Assembly (NCBI RefSeq): GCF_014649395.1
Contig: NZ_BMSY01000004.1
Coordinates: forward strand, 620,001-684,000
Direction of reading: 5' to 3'
DNA from: Streptomyces aureoverticillatus
Lineage (GTDB): Bacteria; Actinomycetota; Actinomycetes; Streptomycetales; Streptomycetaceae
DNA: 64,000 nt
The position numbers were made by a program, and so were the translations under genes. A model generated the notes under the pieces. It did not search any database and had not been told where the DNA came from. It worked only from the letters and a program-made list of their open reading frames with translations. Of this stretch, positions 41,159-49,755 are shown one piece after another; within the stretch, counting starts at the first letter, position 1, and the number at the start of each line of letters is the position of its first letter.

Positions 41159-42400
41159 CTACCGCGGGCTCATCGGCGGCTCCACGCGGCCGAATTCGGG
41201 CAGCGTAAGGGCTGAGTGGGCCGGTCGTGCCGGCGCGGCGGGCATGGTGACGAGGTCACGCAGCATGGCGTTGCGCTCCTCCAGGGCCCGCGCCGTGGTG
41301 GGGAAGAGCGTGGCCGCGCCGTTGTCGACCAGTGCCTGATTCATGGCCACGAACTCGCGGACGTCACGCTCGTAGGCGGCGAAGGCCGCGGTGTGGTCCC
41401 GGTGCGTGGCCAAGGCGTCGGCGAGCATGTAGGCGCCGACCAGCGCGAGGCTCGAGCCTTGTCCGGTGAGGAACGAGGGTGCGTACGCGGCGTCGCCGAC
41501 CAGCGCGACGCGGCCGCTCGACCAATGGGGCATGCGGATCTGACCGGCCGTGTCGAAGAACAGGTCGTCCGCGTCGCGCATGGCGTCGACCATGCGCGGG
41601 ACCTCCCATCCCGCGCCCGCGAAGACCGTGGCGACCAGGTCCCGCTGGGCGTCGGGGTTCCGGAGGGCGTCGAGCGGCGGCTCTGGTCGGTGGAAGTTCA
41701 GGAAGGCGTGCAGCTCGTCGTTGTCCCCGACGGCGTAGAGCGCCGCGGCCTTCCCCGGGGTGTTCCACAACACGACCTCACGGGAGAGCCCGAAGGTGTT
41801 CGGCATGGTGAATACGGCGAAGCAGTAGCCGAGGTGGCGGTGGAACCGCTCTTCGGGGCCGAACAGGGACTCCCGGGTGGCTGAGTGCATTCCGTCGGCG
41901 CCGACCACCAGGTCGAACGTGCGCCGTCGCCCACTGTGGAAAGTGACGTCCACCCCTTGTCCGGACTGGTCAAGGGTGTCTATGGAGTCGCCGAACAGGA
42001 ACTCCACGTCATCGCGAACCATCGCGTGGAGGATCGCGGCCAGATCGCCACGCCGCACCTCGAGGTCCTGTCCCTCGACGCTGCCGGCCACGGCGCTCGG
42101 GCTGACCGAGGCCACTTCACCGCCATCGGCGTCGAGGAAGGTGCAGCGACGCGAGTCGATGTGCGCGTCCCGCAGTTGCGGCAGTATCCCCATCCGCCGG
42201 ACCACCTCCGTCGCGGTGCCGCGGATGTCGATGGGGTAACCGCCGTCGCGGAGTGCGCCCGCCTTCTCCACCACGGTGACCGCGCATCCGGACCGGTGCA
42301 GCCAGTACGCCAGCGCGGGCCCGGCGATGCTGGCCCCGGAGATCAGAACTCTGCGCTTCGCGGCAGTACTCACGCCCGTCGACAGACCGGTAGGTGTCAT
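41159..42400 (-). CDS. FAD-dependent monooxygenase (aromatic hydroxylase family)
   Basis: This 413-aa flavoprotein has the dinucleotide-binding motif VLISGASIAGPALAYWL near residues 18-34, the LEVRRGDLAAIL segment near 120 with the conserved Arg, and the second FAD motif RVALVGDAAYAPSFLTGQG near 295-313. This is the single-component hydroxylase family (PheA/TfdB and TetX-like), which uses NAD(P)H and oxygen to hydroxylate or inactivate small molecules. The ATG at 42400 overlaps the MFS stop codon by 4 nt, so exporter and oxygenase are translated together. Such pairs often serve resistance or tailoring; the substrate is not shown. GGGAG lies about 10 nt upstream of the start. Confidence 0.88.
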   Translation of the reverse strand: MTPTGLSTGVSTAAKRRVLISGASIAGPALAYWLHRSGCAVTVVEKAGALRDGGYPIDIRGTATEVVRRMGILPQLRDAHIDSRRCTFLDADGGEVASVSPSAVAGSVEGQDLEVRRGDLAAILHAMVRDDVEFLFGDSIDTLDQSGQGVDVTFHSGRRRTFDLVVGADGMHSATRESLFGPEERFHRHLGYCFAVFTMPNTFGLSREVVLWNTPGKAAALYAVGDNDELHAFLNFHRPEPPLDALRNPDAQRDLVATVFAGAGWEVPRMVDAMRDADDLFFDTAGQIRMPHWSSGRVALVGDAAYAPSFLTGQGSSLALVGAYMLADALATHRDHTAAFAAYERDVREFVAMNQALVDNGAATLFPTTARALEERNAMLRDLVTMPAAPARPAHSALTLPEFGRVEPPMSPR

Positions 42401-43886
42401 GCCTGGACTCCCTTCTTCGTGATACGGATCTTCGTGACACGGAGCCGCGTGACACGGAGCCGCGTGACACGGAGCCGCGTGACACGGAGCCGCGTGACAC
42501 GGACAACGAGCAGTGCCAACGCGGCGACGAGGCCGGCGACGGCGAAACCTGTGACGAAGGCCGATTCGGCCGGCAGGCCCGACACCGGGTCGGCCCCGGC
42601 GTCGAGGATCGCGCCGGCCACCTGGGCGCCCAGAGCGACACCGATCACGCGCGTCACCACGAGCAGGCTGGTGGCGATGCCGATGTCCTTGGTCTCGATG
42701 GCGGTGGCGGTGCCCGCGAGCAACGCCGTCGTACCGACACCCGCGGCGAACGCGGTCAGCACCTTCGCGAGGGCGAGCTGCCACTCCGCGCTGTGCAGCG
42801 ACGCCAGGCCGATCATCGTGGCCGCCGTGACGACGGCGCCCACGACGACCACGCCACGCGGACCGAGACGCCGCGCCGCGACCCCGCCGACCGAATCGCT
42901 CACCGCCCCGGCGATGGCGCCGGGCAGCAGGAACAGTCCGATGTCGGTGGCACTGGCCCCGAAGCCGTACCCGTCGGCCGCTACCCCGAACAACTGCGGG
43001 AGCAGAAAGACCACCATCCCGAAACTGGTGGTGATGACGAAGGTGAGCGCGCACGCATTCCACATCGCGGGCTTCGCCAGCATGCGCAGGTCGACCATCG
43101 GCGAGGCGGCCCGTCGCTCGACGGCGACCATCCGGTCCCGAGGGCGGCCACGACCGCCGCGAGGGCACCGACGGCGAGCGGCGGCAGGCCGCCGTCCCTC
43201 GTCACCGTCACGAGCCCGAGCATGAACGCGAGCAGCGTGCCGCTCAGCAGGACCACGCCGGGCCAGTCGATCCTGTCGTCCGACGGGATCGGCGGATCAT
43301 GCGGCATCAGCCGCGTCAGGACCGACGTCGTCGCGATGATCACGATGGTCGGCAGCGCGAACATCCAATGCCAGGACAGACCTTCGGCGACCGGTCCGGC
43401 AACCAGCGTCCCCACCATGCCGCCGCCGGTGAACAGCGCGACGACCAGCCCGATCGCCACCTGCGACTCTCCTGCCGGGAGGTGTTTGCGCACCAGGATG
43501 AAGGAGAGGGGCAGCGCACCCACCATGACGCCCTGCAGTACCTGACCGAGCAACAACACCGGCAGGTTCGGCGCCAGGCCGGCCACCAGACCACCGGCCG
43601 AGACCACGGCCATCAGCCGGACAAGGACCCGCTTTCCGCCGTAGCGGTCGCCGAGTTTGCCCGCGACGGGTGTGACGACCGCGCCGGTGATGAGTAATAC
43701 GTTGCCGATCAATGCCCCTTCGGAAGGGCTGACCCCCAACTCGCGTTGCAGCAGCGGGAGCGCGGGCTCCACCACTGACTGCAGGGCGCCGAGGGCGAGC
43801 GCCAGGAGGCCGAGGACACCGATCGACAGCCTCCCGATGCGGGCCGGGGAAGCCACGGCTTCGGACGTGGACGCCGTTTGCAGCAC
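42397..43886 (-). pseudogene. MFS drug exporter (DHA2-type), split by a frameshift
   Basis: The N-terminal half reads in one frame from the GTG at 43886 to about 43140 (helices such as LSIGVLGLLALALGALQSVV, and the loop GKLGDRYGGKRVLVR). The C-terminal half reads in another frame from about 43145 to 42397 (ASPMVDLRML, ALTFVITTSFGMVVFLLP). Together they make a normal exporter of about 490 aa with around 12-14 helices. The break lies near CTCGGGACCGG, where the family usually continues into a VERRAASP segment. It is either a true inactivating frameshift or a sequencing error. The protein tail is a run of Arg-Val-Thr repeats. The gene is coupled to the FAD monooxygenase and carries the duplicated leader. 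Confidence 0.75.
42433..42507 (-). repeat. 15-bp tandem repeats at the 3' end of the MFS gene
   Basis: Five consecutive 15-bp units (CGTGACACGGAGCCG, plus-strand reading; the last one diverged) encode a basic tail of Val-Thr-Arg-Leu-Arg pentapeptides after the last membrane helix. Confidence 0.9.
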
Positions 43887-44048
43887 TTGTTGATCACTCC
43901 AGACACCGCGAGGCAAGGGGAAGGCGCGAGATTCACGCGCCTTCCACACTTGCCTCCGGCGCCCTGCCGGGCATCGTCCACCGCCGCCGTCTTCCCCTGG
44001 TGCGTCCGGACCAGCCGCGCACGTGTCCTGGTGCCCGCGCACCACAGG
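43887..44048 (-). repeat. Leader copy 2 (inverted duplicate of 36513-36675), upstream of the MFS gene
   Basis: This segment, read on the minus strand, matches the MMPL leader almost base for base and ends at the MFS GTG with the same GGAG spacing. The remaining 150 bp up to the ANTAR gene must hold that gene's promoter; nothing else is recognisable there. Confidence 0.85.
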
Positions 44049-44202
44049 GGCCCGCGCACCACAGAGCCCTGCGGCCGCCGCGCACGCGACGGCGGCGAAC
44101 AAGCCACGGGCGCGCGTCAACCGGCGTCCAGCAGGGGTTGCGTTGGATTCCTGCGACAAGGACTCTGAGAAGGACGCCCGCTCTGTCCGATCGGAGGCCC
44201 GT

Positions 44203-44598
44203 ATGACGTCCGCCGCGTCCCGTATCGGGCCCGAGCCCCCGAACCCCTCGGACTCAGCCGAGGTGCGGGCGCTACGCGAGGAAGTGGCGCAGCTGCGGCA
44301 TGCCATGCACGCGCACGCGACGGTCGATCAGGCCATGGGGGTCGTCATTGCCGTAGGAGCGCTGACCCCTGAAGAGTCGTGGGACGTGTTGCGGGAGATC
44401 TCCATGCGCACCAACACGAAGCTGCGCCTCGTCGCCGAACAGCTGGTGACCTGGGGGCGCACCGCCGTACTTGACCCGACTCTGCGCCGCGAGCTGGAAC
44501 GCCAGTTGACGCTGCGCCGCGAAGAGCGAGCGGTTCGCGCCGCGCGGGCGCCTGCGGAGGGTCCACCACTCCCCGACCGATGCGGCGGGGAGCGGTAG
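44203..44598 (+). CDS. ANTAR-domain protein (probable RNA-binding antiterminator)
   Basis: This 131-aa protein has a short N-terminal helix region (EVRALREEVAQLRHAMHAHA) followed by an ANTAR-type three-helix segment with the typical ATVDQAMGVV start, LTPEESWDVLREISMRTN and the LRLVAEQLV helix. ANTAR proteins bind paired RNA hairpins and prevent termination. No receiver or GAF domain is attached, so the trigger is unknown. GGAGG lies 5 nt before the ATG. The last codons contain a 7-bp inverted repeat, CTCCCCG/CGGGGAG (44569-44592), which may serve as the gene's terminator. Confidence 0.75.
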   Translation: MTSAASRIGPEPPNPSDSAEVRALREEVAQLRHAMHAHATVDQAMGVVIAVGALTPEESWDVLREISMRTNTKLRLVAEQLVTWGRTAVLDPTLRRELERQLTLRREERAVRAARAPAEGPPLPDRCGGER

Positions 44599-44751
44599 CC
44601 GGGCTCACTGCCGAACCCACCAAACGAGCGTAGTTTCCAGCGGGGCAAATCACTATCGCGACGCATGACTTCGCGGCGGTCCGGCCAAGGGGGCCGGGCG
44701 AGCGATCAGCGACCACCAGGCTCCGCGTGCGTCCGACGATCTCCGCCACCT

Positions 44752-45213
44752 CTATTCGGTTCCTCCCTTCCTGCGGTGGCAGGCCAGCCACAGCGCGACG
44801 GCGCCCGCGGCGGCTGCCACAAGGAGCGCGGTGCGGTTGTCCCGGGCCAGCTGGGCGCTGCGGGCCGTCTGCTGCCGTACCTGTTCCGGGGCCTTCTCCT
44901 CCCACAGGTGCCCGGCCCGGGCGGCCTTGGCCCGGGTCTGCTCGGCAGCGTGGGCCGCCTTGTCCTTGACCGGGTCGGGCAGGTTGTCCTGCACCTGGTG
45001 CGCGACGTCGGCGGCCTTGGCCTTGACCTCGCCGGCCTTGGCCGTCGTCTGCTCCTTCACCTGTGCGGCCTTCTCCTTGACCCGGGTCTTGACGTCGGTC
45101 CGGGCCGCGAGTTCCTGGACCGTCTTCCCGAGTTCGTGCCGGGTGTGCTCGACCTGCTCGCGCAGTTCCTCGGGGCTGGAGGCGGTGGGCTCGTCGTGCG
45201 GCGGCTGGGTCAT
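44752..45213 (-). CDS. DUF3618-type small membrane-anchored protein
   Basis: This 153-aa protein starts with a DUF3618-like stretch (PEELREQVEHTRHELGKTVQEL). It continues with a long Ala/Lys/Glu/Gln-rich helix of the kind seen in apolipoprotein- or LEA-like proteins (about residues 40-125) and ends with one hydrophobic segment (ALLVAAAAGAVALWLAC) and a basic tail. The role is unknown; such proteins are probably envelope-associated stress proteins. The ATG overlaps the stop of the upstream holin-like gene by 4 nt, and AGGAG precedes it. The 153 bp on its 3' side, up to the ANTAR gene, contain no gene. Confidence 0.75.
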   Translation of the reverse strand: MTQPPHDEPTASSPEELREQVEHTRHELGKTVQELAARTDVKTRVKEKAAQVKEQTTAKAGEVKAKAADVAHQVQDNLPDPVKDKAAHAAEQTRAKAARAGHLWEEKAPEQVRQQTARSAQLARDNRTALLVAAAAGAVALWLACHRRKGGTE

Positions 45214-45644
45214 CGCTGAGCACTCTCCTTGATTTCGGCCACGTCGGCCTTGACGCTGTCGATGGTCTGCTGAGGTGTGGCCGGTTGGGCCTGGGTGACC
45301 TGCTTCTTGCCCGTCATCGCCATCACCGCGGCGATCACGCCCAGGACGGCGGTGACGATCAGCGCGGCGGCCCACACCGGCAGCGGCACCGCCAGGGCGG
45401 CGATCGCGGTCGCGACCAGCGCCTGGAGCATCAGGAAGCCGACGACGCCGGCACCGCCGAACAGGCCGCCACCCTTGCCGTAGCGCTTGCCCTTCTCCTT
45501 CATCTCCGCCTGCGCCAGCCTCAGTTCACCGCGCACCAGCTCGGTCAGCTGCTGTGAGGCCCGCTGCACCAGCTCGCTCACCGGCTCCTGGCCGGCGCGG
45601 ATGTCCCGGTCACCTCCGGTGGCATGCTGCTGCGTGCTCGACAC
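45210..45644 (-). CDS. Actinobacterial holin-X type membrane protein
   Basis: This 144-aa protein has the N-terminal pattern SELVQRASQQLTELVRGELRLAQ, a Gly-rich turn and two hydrophobic helices (VVGFLMLQALVATAIAALAV and WAAALIVTAVLGVIAAVMA). This matches the phage-holin-like superfamily 6 (holin-X) found on actinobacterial chromosomes beside DUF3618 genes. The GTG at 45644 is chosen because GGAGGTGA lies at the right distance; the in-frame GTG at 45653 is part of that ribosome site. It is coupled to the DUF3618 gene. A lytic function is not implied. The upstream 186 bp probably hold its promoter. Confidence 0.75.
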   Translation of the reverse strand: MSSTQQHATGGDRDIRAGQEPVSELVQRASQQLTELVRGELRLAQAEMKEKGKRYGKGGGLFGGAGVVGFLMLQALVATAIAALAVPLPVWAAALIVTAVLGVIAAVMAMTGKKQVTQAQPATPQQTIDSVKADVAEIKESAQR

Positions 45645-45830
45645 GGCGATCACCTCCGTCTTCCTCGCTCTTTCTCGGTCGTCTCGGTCCGGAGCGGCCG
45701 GGCCGCGTCACACATCGTCCCGGCCGTCCAGCGCACGAGTACCCCGAACAGGCCAGCTCAGCGCACCGCAAGTCGCGGCCTCCGCGAGCCACGCCGGGGG
45801 CGCGTCAGGGCCTCGCCGGCGACCTCGATT

Positions 45831-45878
45831 TCAGAGCATGACGGGCAGACGCGTTCAGAGCATGATGAGCAGACGCGT
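45831..45878 (-). repeat. 24-bp tandem duplication of a gene end
   Basis: The last 24 nt of the vWA gene, including its stop codon (45855-45878), are repeated directly after it (45831-45854) with two base differences. The second copy is not translated. Confidence 0.9.
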
Positions 45879-46913
45879 CTTCGGCTTCAGTTTCCTGTTC
45901 ACCGAACGACTCTGCACATACACCTCCAACTTGGGGTTGTTCCCCGCCTTCACGGAGACGGTCCCCTGGATATCCGTCCCGAACAGAAGCCTGCGCGCCG
46001 CGTCGCCCGTATAGGCGCGGTCGGTGTCCTTCTCTACGACGATGACTTCCTTGTTCTGCTGGACCTGAGCCCGGGCGCCCAACTGGTAGTAACACGCACC
46101 ACGTTCGTACGTCACGCCCGGATGCGAGTTGACGAAGGGGCGAATTTCGACCTCCTTGTCGACCTTCAGGAGCCGGTATTTGTCGGCCGGAATCGGTTCG
46201 AGGTTCGCCCGCACCTCGTCAACCGATATGTCCTGGCCGACGGCGAACAGGTTCTTCGTGCCGCGCACCCCCTGCTCCCGCCCCCGGAGGAAGCTGGTGG
46301 CGGCAGCGCGCACGGTGCCTATCGCCTCCTCGACGCCCTTCTGGGAATCCGCGTCCCAGATGGCGATGTTCCCGGCCGGGAAGCCGTAATTCTGGGCGGT
46401 CCGCTTGGCCAGGGAGTTCGGAACGAGGATCGCGGAGGTCCAGTGACCCGGAAGAGCGCCCATCTTCGCGGTGATCCTGTCGAGCCAGGGCCCGAGGATG
46501 GCCGGGTCACCGTCGTGCCGCACGTCACCGCCGGAGGCGTTCTCCTCGCCGTCCGTCACGACGATCTGGAGGAAGCTGTGCTCGCCGTACTCCTCCCAGA
46601 TATGGCCCAGGTCGTCCAGGGACTTCAGAGAGGCCTCAATGAGGGCCGTGGCGCCATTGTTGACCTGGTACAGACCTCGCATGGACGGCAGGTGCTTCAC
46701 GTCCATGTCCCAGACCAGATTCTCCACCCTGTGGTCGAAGGCGTAGAGGCTGATCCGGGTTTCGTGGCCGAGGCTGTCCGATTCGGCCTTCAACCCGGCT
46801 ACGAACTCGTCGACCACGCGAATGAGTTGGCTCTGATGCGGACGCATGGAACCCGAACAGTCCACTACCAGCGCGACGTGATTCACCTTGTGCTGAATCC
46901 TGTTTGCGGACAC
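45855..46913 (-). CDS. vWA-domain protein
   Basis: This 352-aa protein has a von Willebrand A domain over residues 1-230. The metal-ion-dependent adhesion site is visible as DCSGSM near residue 18, with GATALIEAS and VVTDGEENAS supplying the other parts. The C-terminal 100 residues are beta-rich (YYQLGARAQVQQNKEVIVV and a basic tail). It resembles cytoplasmic vWA proteins found in Streptomyces, some in tellurite-resistance-like loci, but no ter genes are adjacent. The GTG at 46913 is chosen because GGGAG lies 8 nt upstream; the longer open frame has no domain. It is divergent from the DUF4242 gene over 223 bp. Confidence 0.75.
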   Translation of the reverse strand: MSANRIQHKVNHVALVVDCSGSMRPHQSQLIRVVDEFVAGLKAESDSLGHETRISLYAFDHRVENLVWDMDVKHLPSMRGLYQVNNGATALIEASLKSLDDLGHIWEEYGEHSFLQIVVTDGEENASGGDVRHDGDPAILGPWLDRITAKMGALPGHWTSAILVPNSLAKRTAQNYGFPAGNIAIWDADSQKGVEEAIGTVRAAATSFLRGREQGVRGTKNLFAVGQDISVDEVRANLEPIPADKYRLLKVDKEVEIRPFVNSHPGVTYERGACYYQLGARAQVQQNKEVIVVEKDTDRAYTGDAARRLLFGTDIQGTVSVKAGNNPKLEVYVQSRSVNRKLKPKTRLLIML

Positions 46914-47136
46914 GTTGACGCTCCCCCTCCAGGGCTCCCCGAGTGATGCTTTCACTCTATGGGGAGGCACTGACAACGACGTTTCCGCCGCTGTGCCGGG
47001 AACCCGCCGGCCAGGAGTTGCACAGTCGCCCCCACGGTCGTCCGGGCGCAGAATGGAGATAGCGGAGCTGGAGCTGGCAAGGGGACTTGGCAGCTCTGAA
47101 CGCCCGATCACGCATGCCGGAAGGGGGTGCGACGCC

Positions 47137-47385
47137 ATGTCCCAGTTCATGGACGTCCACCACGGGATGAAGGGCATCACGGCCGACCAGCTGAAGCAGG
47201 CGCACCAGGCCGACCTCGCCATCGAAAAAGAAGAAGGTGTCCACTTCGAGAAGGCCTGGGCGGACCCGCAGTCCGGCACGGTCTACTGCCTCTCCGAGGC
47301 GCCCTCGGCCGAGGCAGTCCAACGCATCCATGAACGTGCAGGCCACCGGGCCGACGAGGTCCACCCGGTCCCCCTGACCGTGTGA
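47137..47385 (+). CDS. DUF4242 / SCO4226-like small protein
   Basis: This 82-aa protein (FMDVHHGMKGITADQL, KAWADPQSGTVYCLSEAP and HERAGHRADEVHPV) matches the DUF4242 family, which has a ferredoxin-like fold. A Streptomyces coelicolor member, SCO4226, has been described as nickel-binding, and the His-rich positions here are compatible with metal binding. The ATG is preceded by GGGGGTG at a usual distance; the longer frame upstream looks non-coding. It is probably a stand-alone gene. Confidence 0.75.
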   Translation: MSQFMDVHHGMKGITADQLKQAHQADLAIEKEEGVHFEKAWADPQSGTVYCLSEAPSAEAVQRIHERAGHRADEVHPVPLTV

Positions 47386-47529
47386 AACCGGCACCGGACC
47401 TTTCCCCTGCCCCCTGATCACTACCCGCCGGTAGCGATCAGGGGCGCTGTTCGTACGGCTGCGGCAAGATGATCCACTGAACCGAAAGTGAAATCGCTCG
47501 ACACAGCGACGGCAGAGAGGGAGCACACC

Positions 47530-48324
47530 GTGCTGATCGACCTCGTCGGAAAGTCGGCCCTGGTCACAGGCTCGACCCAGGGCATCGGAGCCGCGATCGC
47601 CGCGGGTCTGGCCCGCTCCGGAGCACGCGTTTCGGTGAATGGACGTACGCAGGAATCCGTCGACGCCGCCATCGAGCGGCTGCGCGGCGCGGACCCGGAC
47701 GCGGAGTTGGTGGCGGCCCCCGGTGACATCACCACCGACGACGGTCTGGAGCAGGTGCTCACCGCGCTGCCCCAGACGGACATCCTGATCAACAACCTGG
47801 GCATCTTCGGGGCCCGGCCCGCCGTGGACATCTCCGACGACGAATGGCGCCGGTACTTCGAGGTGAACGTGCTCGCCGCGGTGCGGACGACCCGCGCGTA
47901 TCTGCCGGGGATGCGGGAGCGAGGCTGGGGCCGGATCCAGAACATCGCCAGCGACTCCGCCGTGGTCATCCCCACCGAGATGATCCACTACGGCATGTCC
48001 AAGACCGCGCTGCTCGCGGTCTCCCGCGGGTTCGCCAAGGAGGCCGCGGGCACCGGCGTCACCGTCAACTCCGTCATCGCCGGGCCGACCCACACCGGCG
48101 GCGTCGAGGACTTCGTGTACGAGCTGGTCGACCGCGACCTCGAATGGGACGAGGCGCAGCGTGAGTTCATGCGCCTGCACCGGCCGCAGTCGCTGATCCA
48201 GCGGCTCATCGAGCCCGAGGAGATCGCGAACATGGTGGTCTATCTGAGTTCACCGCTCGCCTCCGCGACCACGGGCGGCGCGGTCCGGGTGGACGGAGGG
48301 TACGTCGACTCGATCCTGCCCTGA
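47530..48324 (+). CDS. Short-chain dehydrogenase/reductase
   Basis: This 264-aa classical SDR has the cofactor motif TGSTQGIG at about residues 13-20, NNLG near 88, the catalytic Ser in NIASDSAVV, and the Tyr-Lys pair in MIHYGMSK near 152-156. The C-terminal GGAVRVDGGYVDSI is typical. It is an NAD(P)-dependent oxidoreductase of unknown substrate. The GTG at 47530 is preceded by GAGGGAG. No biosynthetic partner is adjacent, so a link with either NRPS region is not claimed. Confidence 0.9.
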   Translation: MLIDLVGKSALVTGSTQGIGAAIAAGLARSGARVSVNGRTQESVDAAIERLRGADPDAELVAAPGDITTDDGLEQVLTALPQTDILINNLGIFGARPAVDISDDEWRRYFEVNVLAAVRTTRAYLPGMRERGWGRIQNIASDSAVVIPTEMIHYGMSKTALLAVSRGFAKEAAGTGVTVNSVIAGPTHTGGVEDFVYELVDRDLEWDEAQREFMRLHRPQSLIQRLIEPEEIANMVVYLSSPLASATTGGAVRVDGGYVDSILP

Positions 48325-48360
48325 GCCGGACGGGACGTACGCACCGCCGCGCACCGCCGT

Positions 48361-49206
48361 CTATTTCAGGTCCACGTCGGCATGCACCAGGTGGTGGTCC
48401 GAGTACGCGGTGGGTTGCACGCGGTGCTTGAGCGGGGCGATGCCTCGCAGGAAGACGTAGTCGAACTTGAGGTGCCAGTCGGTGGTCGGCTCGCAGGTGC
48501 CGGACCCGGTGGGCGAGGGATGGCACTGAGGGGCCGCGTCCGAGGCCCGCGCCCACATGCGGCTGAGTTCGGGGGCGTCCGGCACGGCGTTGAAGTCGCC
48601 CAGGGCGATGGCGCGTTCGTGCCGGGCGACGGCTGTGGCGAGTACGGCGGCCTGGTCTGCCCGGACTGCCTCTTGGCGTCGTTGGGCGAGGTGTGTGTTG
48701 AAGACCCGGACGGGCCGGCCGTCGACCTTGGTGGTGACGGCCATGTACCCGCGGTCTTCGGATCCGCCGTCGGGATACTCCACGTTCACGCGGTCCGTCA
48801 TCGGTGCGGCCGACAGGATCGCCTGGCCGAAGGCCCCCGGTCGCCACGGCCATCCCCCGCAGCGGCCCCGGTTCCGCAGAACCGTTCCGTACTCGACGTG
48901 GTACACCAGCCCGTGCAGGTTTTCCAGATAGTCCCGGATCCGCTCGACGTCACGCACGCACGCTTCTTGCAGGCCGATGACCTGGGGCGCGAACCTGGCG
49001 ATCTCCGCTGCCCGGTCCACGTTGTCCTCGTCGCAGGGGTTGCAGATGTTCCACGTCATGACCCGGTTCGGTACGACGTCCCGGACGGGCTCGACGGGCC
49101 GTGACCCGGCGAACACGGCACCGCTCGGCTCGCTGGGGCCTACGATCACCATGCAGGCCAGCGCCGCGGCACCAGCGAGCAACCACGTGCCCTTTCCGAG
49201 CACCAT
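48361..49206 (-). CDS. Secreted endonuclease/exonuclease/phosphatase-family protein
   Basis: This 281-aa protein starts with a signal peptide (GTWLLAGAAALACMVIVG) and then has the full EEP-fold signature: VMTWNICN, IGLQEACVRD with the metal-binding Glu, NTHLAQRR, LGDFNAVPD and a final SDHHLVHADV. Secreted members are DNases or phosphodiesterases that may scavenge phosphate or nucleotides. The start is set by GAGGAGG just upstream of 49206. It converges on the SDR gene. Confidence 0.85.
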   Translation of the reverse strand: MVLGKGTWLLAGAAALACMVIVGPSEPSGAVFAGSRPVEPVRDVVPNRVMTWNICNPCDEDNVDRAAEIARFAPQVIGLQEACVRDVERIRDYLENLHGLVYHVEYGTVLRNRGRCGGWPWRPGAFGQAILSAAPMTDRVNVEYPDGGSEDRGYMAVTTKVDGRPVRVFNTHLAQRRQEAVRADQAAVLATAVARHERAIALGDFNAVPDAPELSRMWARASDAAPQCHPSPTGSGTCEPTTDWHLKFDYVFLRGIAPLKHRVQPTAYSDHHLVHADVDLK

Positions 49207-49248
49207 CGCCTCCTCAAAGCGGCTGCACATGGCACGTCTGACGTCTCC

Positions 49249-49348
49249 GTGCACCGTGCCGGTCCGCCGTACGCCACGCCGTTCGGCCGTGCACCATGCC
49301 GTTCGGCCGTACACCGTTCCGGTCGGCCGTGCGCCATGCCGATCAGCC
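49249..49348. repeat. 20-bp tandem repeats, five copies
   Basis: Five exact-length 20-bp units (consensus GTGCACCATGCCGTTCGGCC) run head to tail and end 2 bp before the stop codon of the small gene at 49351. They lie between it and the EEP gene start. Copies differ at two to five positions. The period is not a multiple of three. Confidence 0.92.
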
Positions 49349-49350
49349 GT

Positions 49351-49605
49351 CTAGTCTGCCCCAGACGGCCACTCCTGTCGCCAGAGCCCGCGCCCCACAA
49401 TGTGCTGGATCTCCCGTACGAACTCCTGGCGCGCCTGCTCCGACACATGTCCGCGTACCACGAGCCAGGTGAACCGTCCCTGGCTCTCCACCGGGATCAC
49501 GGCCCTGCCGCCCGGCAGCCAGTCCACGAACTCCATGTCGAACTCCGCCCACGGCTCACTCAACCCGCCCGGCTCATCACATCGCTGCGCGTCGTCGTCT
49601 GCCAT
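49351..49605 (-). CDS. Small acidic hypothetical protein
   Basis: This 84-aa acidic protein (EPWAEFDMEFVDWLPGG, SQGRFTWLVVRGHVSEQA and EFVREIQHIVGRGLW) has the look of a conserved Streptomyces protein of unknown function that often accompanies XRE regulators. I can name no domain. AGGGA lies 6 nt before the ATG. It follows the XRE gene on the same strand after 150 bp. Confidence 0.65.
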   Translation of the reverse strand: MADDDAQRCDEPGGLSEPWAEFDMEFVDWLPGGRAVIPVESQGRFTWLVVRGHVSEQARQEFVREIQHIVGRGLWRQEWPSGAD

Positions 49606-49755
49606 CCCAGTCCCTCGCGGCCACATTCGTCACCGCCACACGGTCGAGACCGTGCGCGGTGGGATCCGACTGCGCCCCCCAGGCGGCGGATCACCGACTG
49701 TGCCACACCGGTCGGCCTGCGGCCAGGGTGAGTTGCCGCGCGCCGCCGCCCCGCA

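Noticed and set aside
47530..48324. SDR as a tailoring enzyme of the NRPS clusters
   Set aside because: No adjacency or shared regulation with either cluster; it is a common stand-alone type.
49249..49348. Possible CRISPR array (five regular 20-bp units)
   Set aside because: Units are directly adjacent with no spacers, and there are no cas genes; it is a simple tandem repeat.
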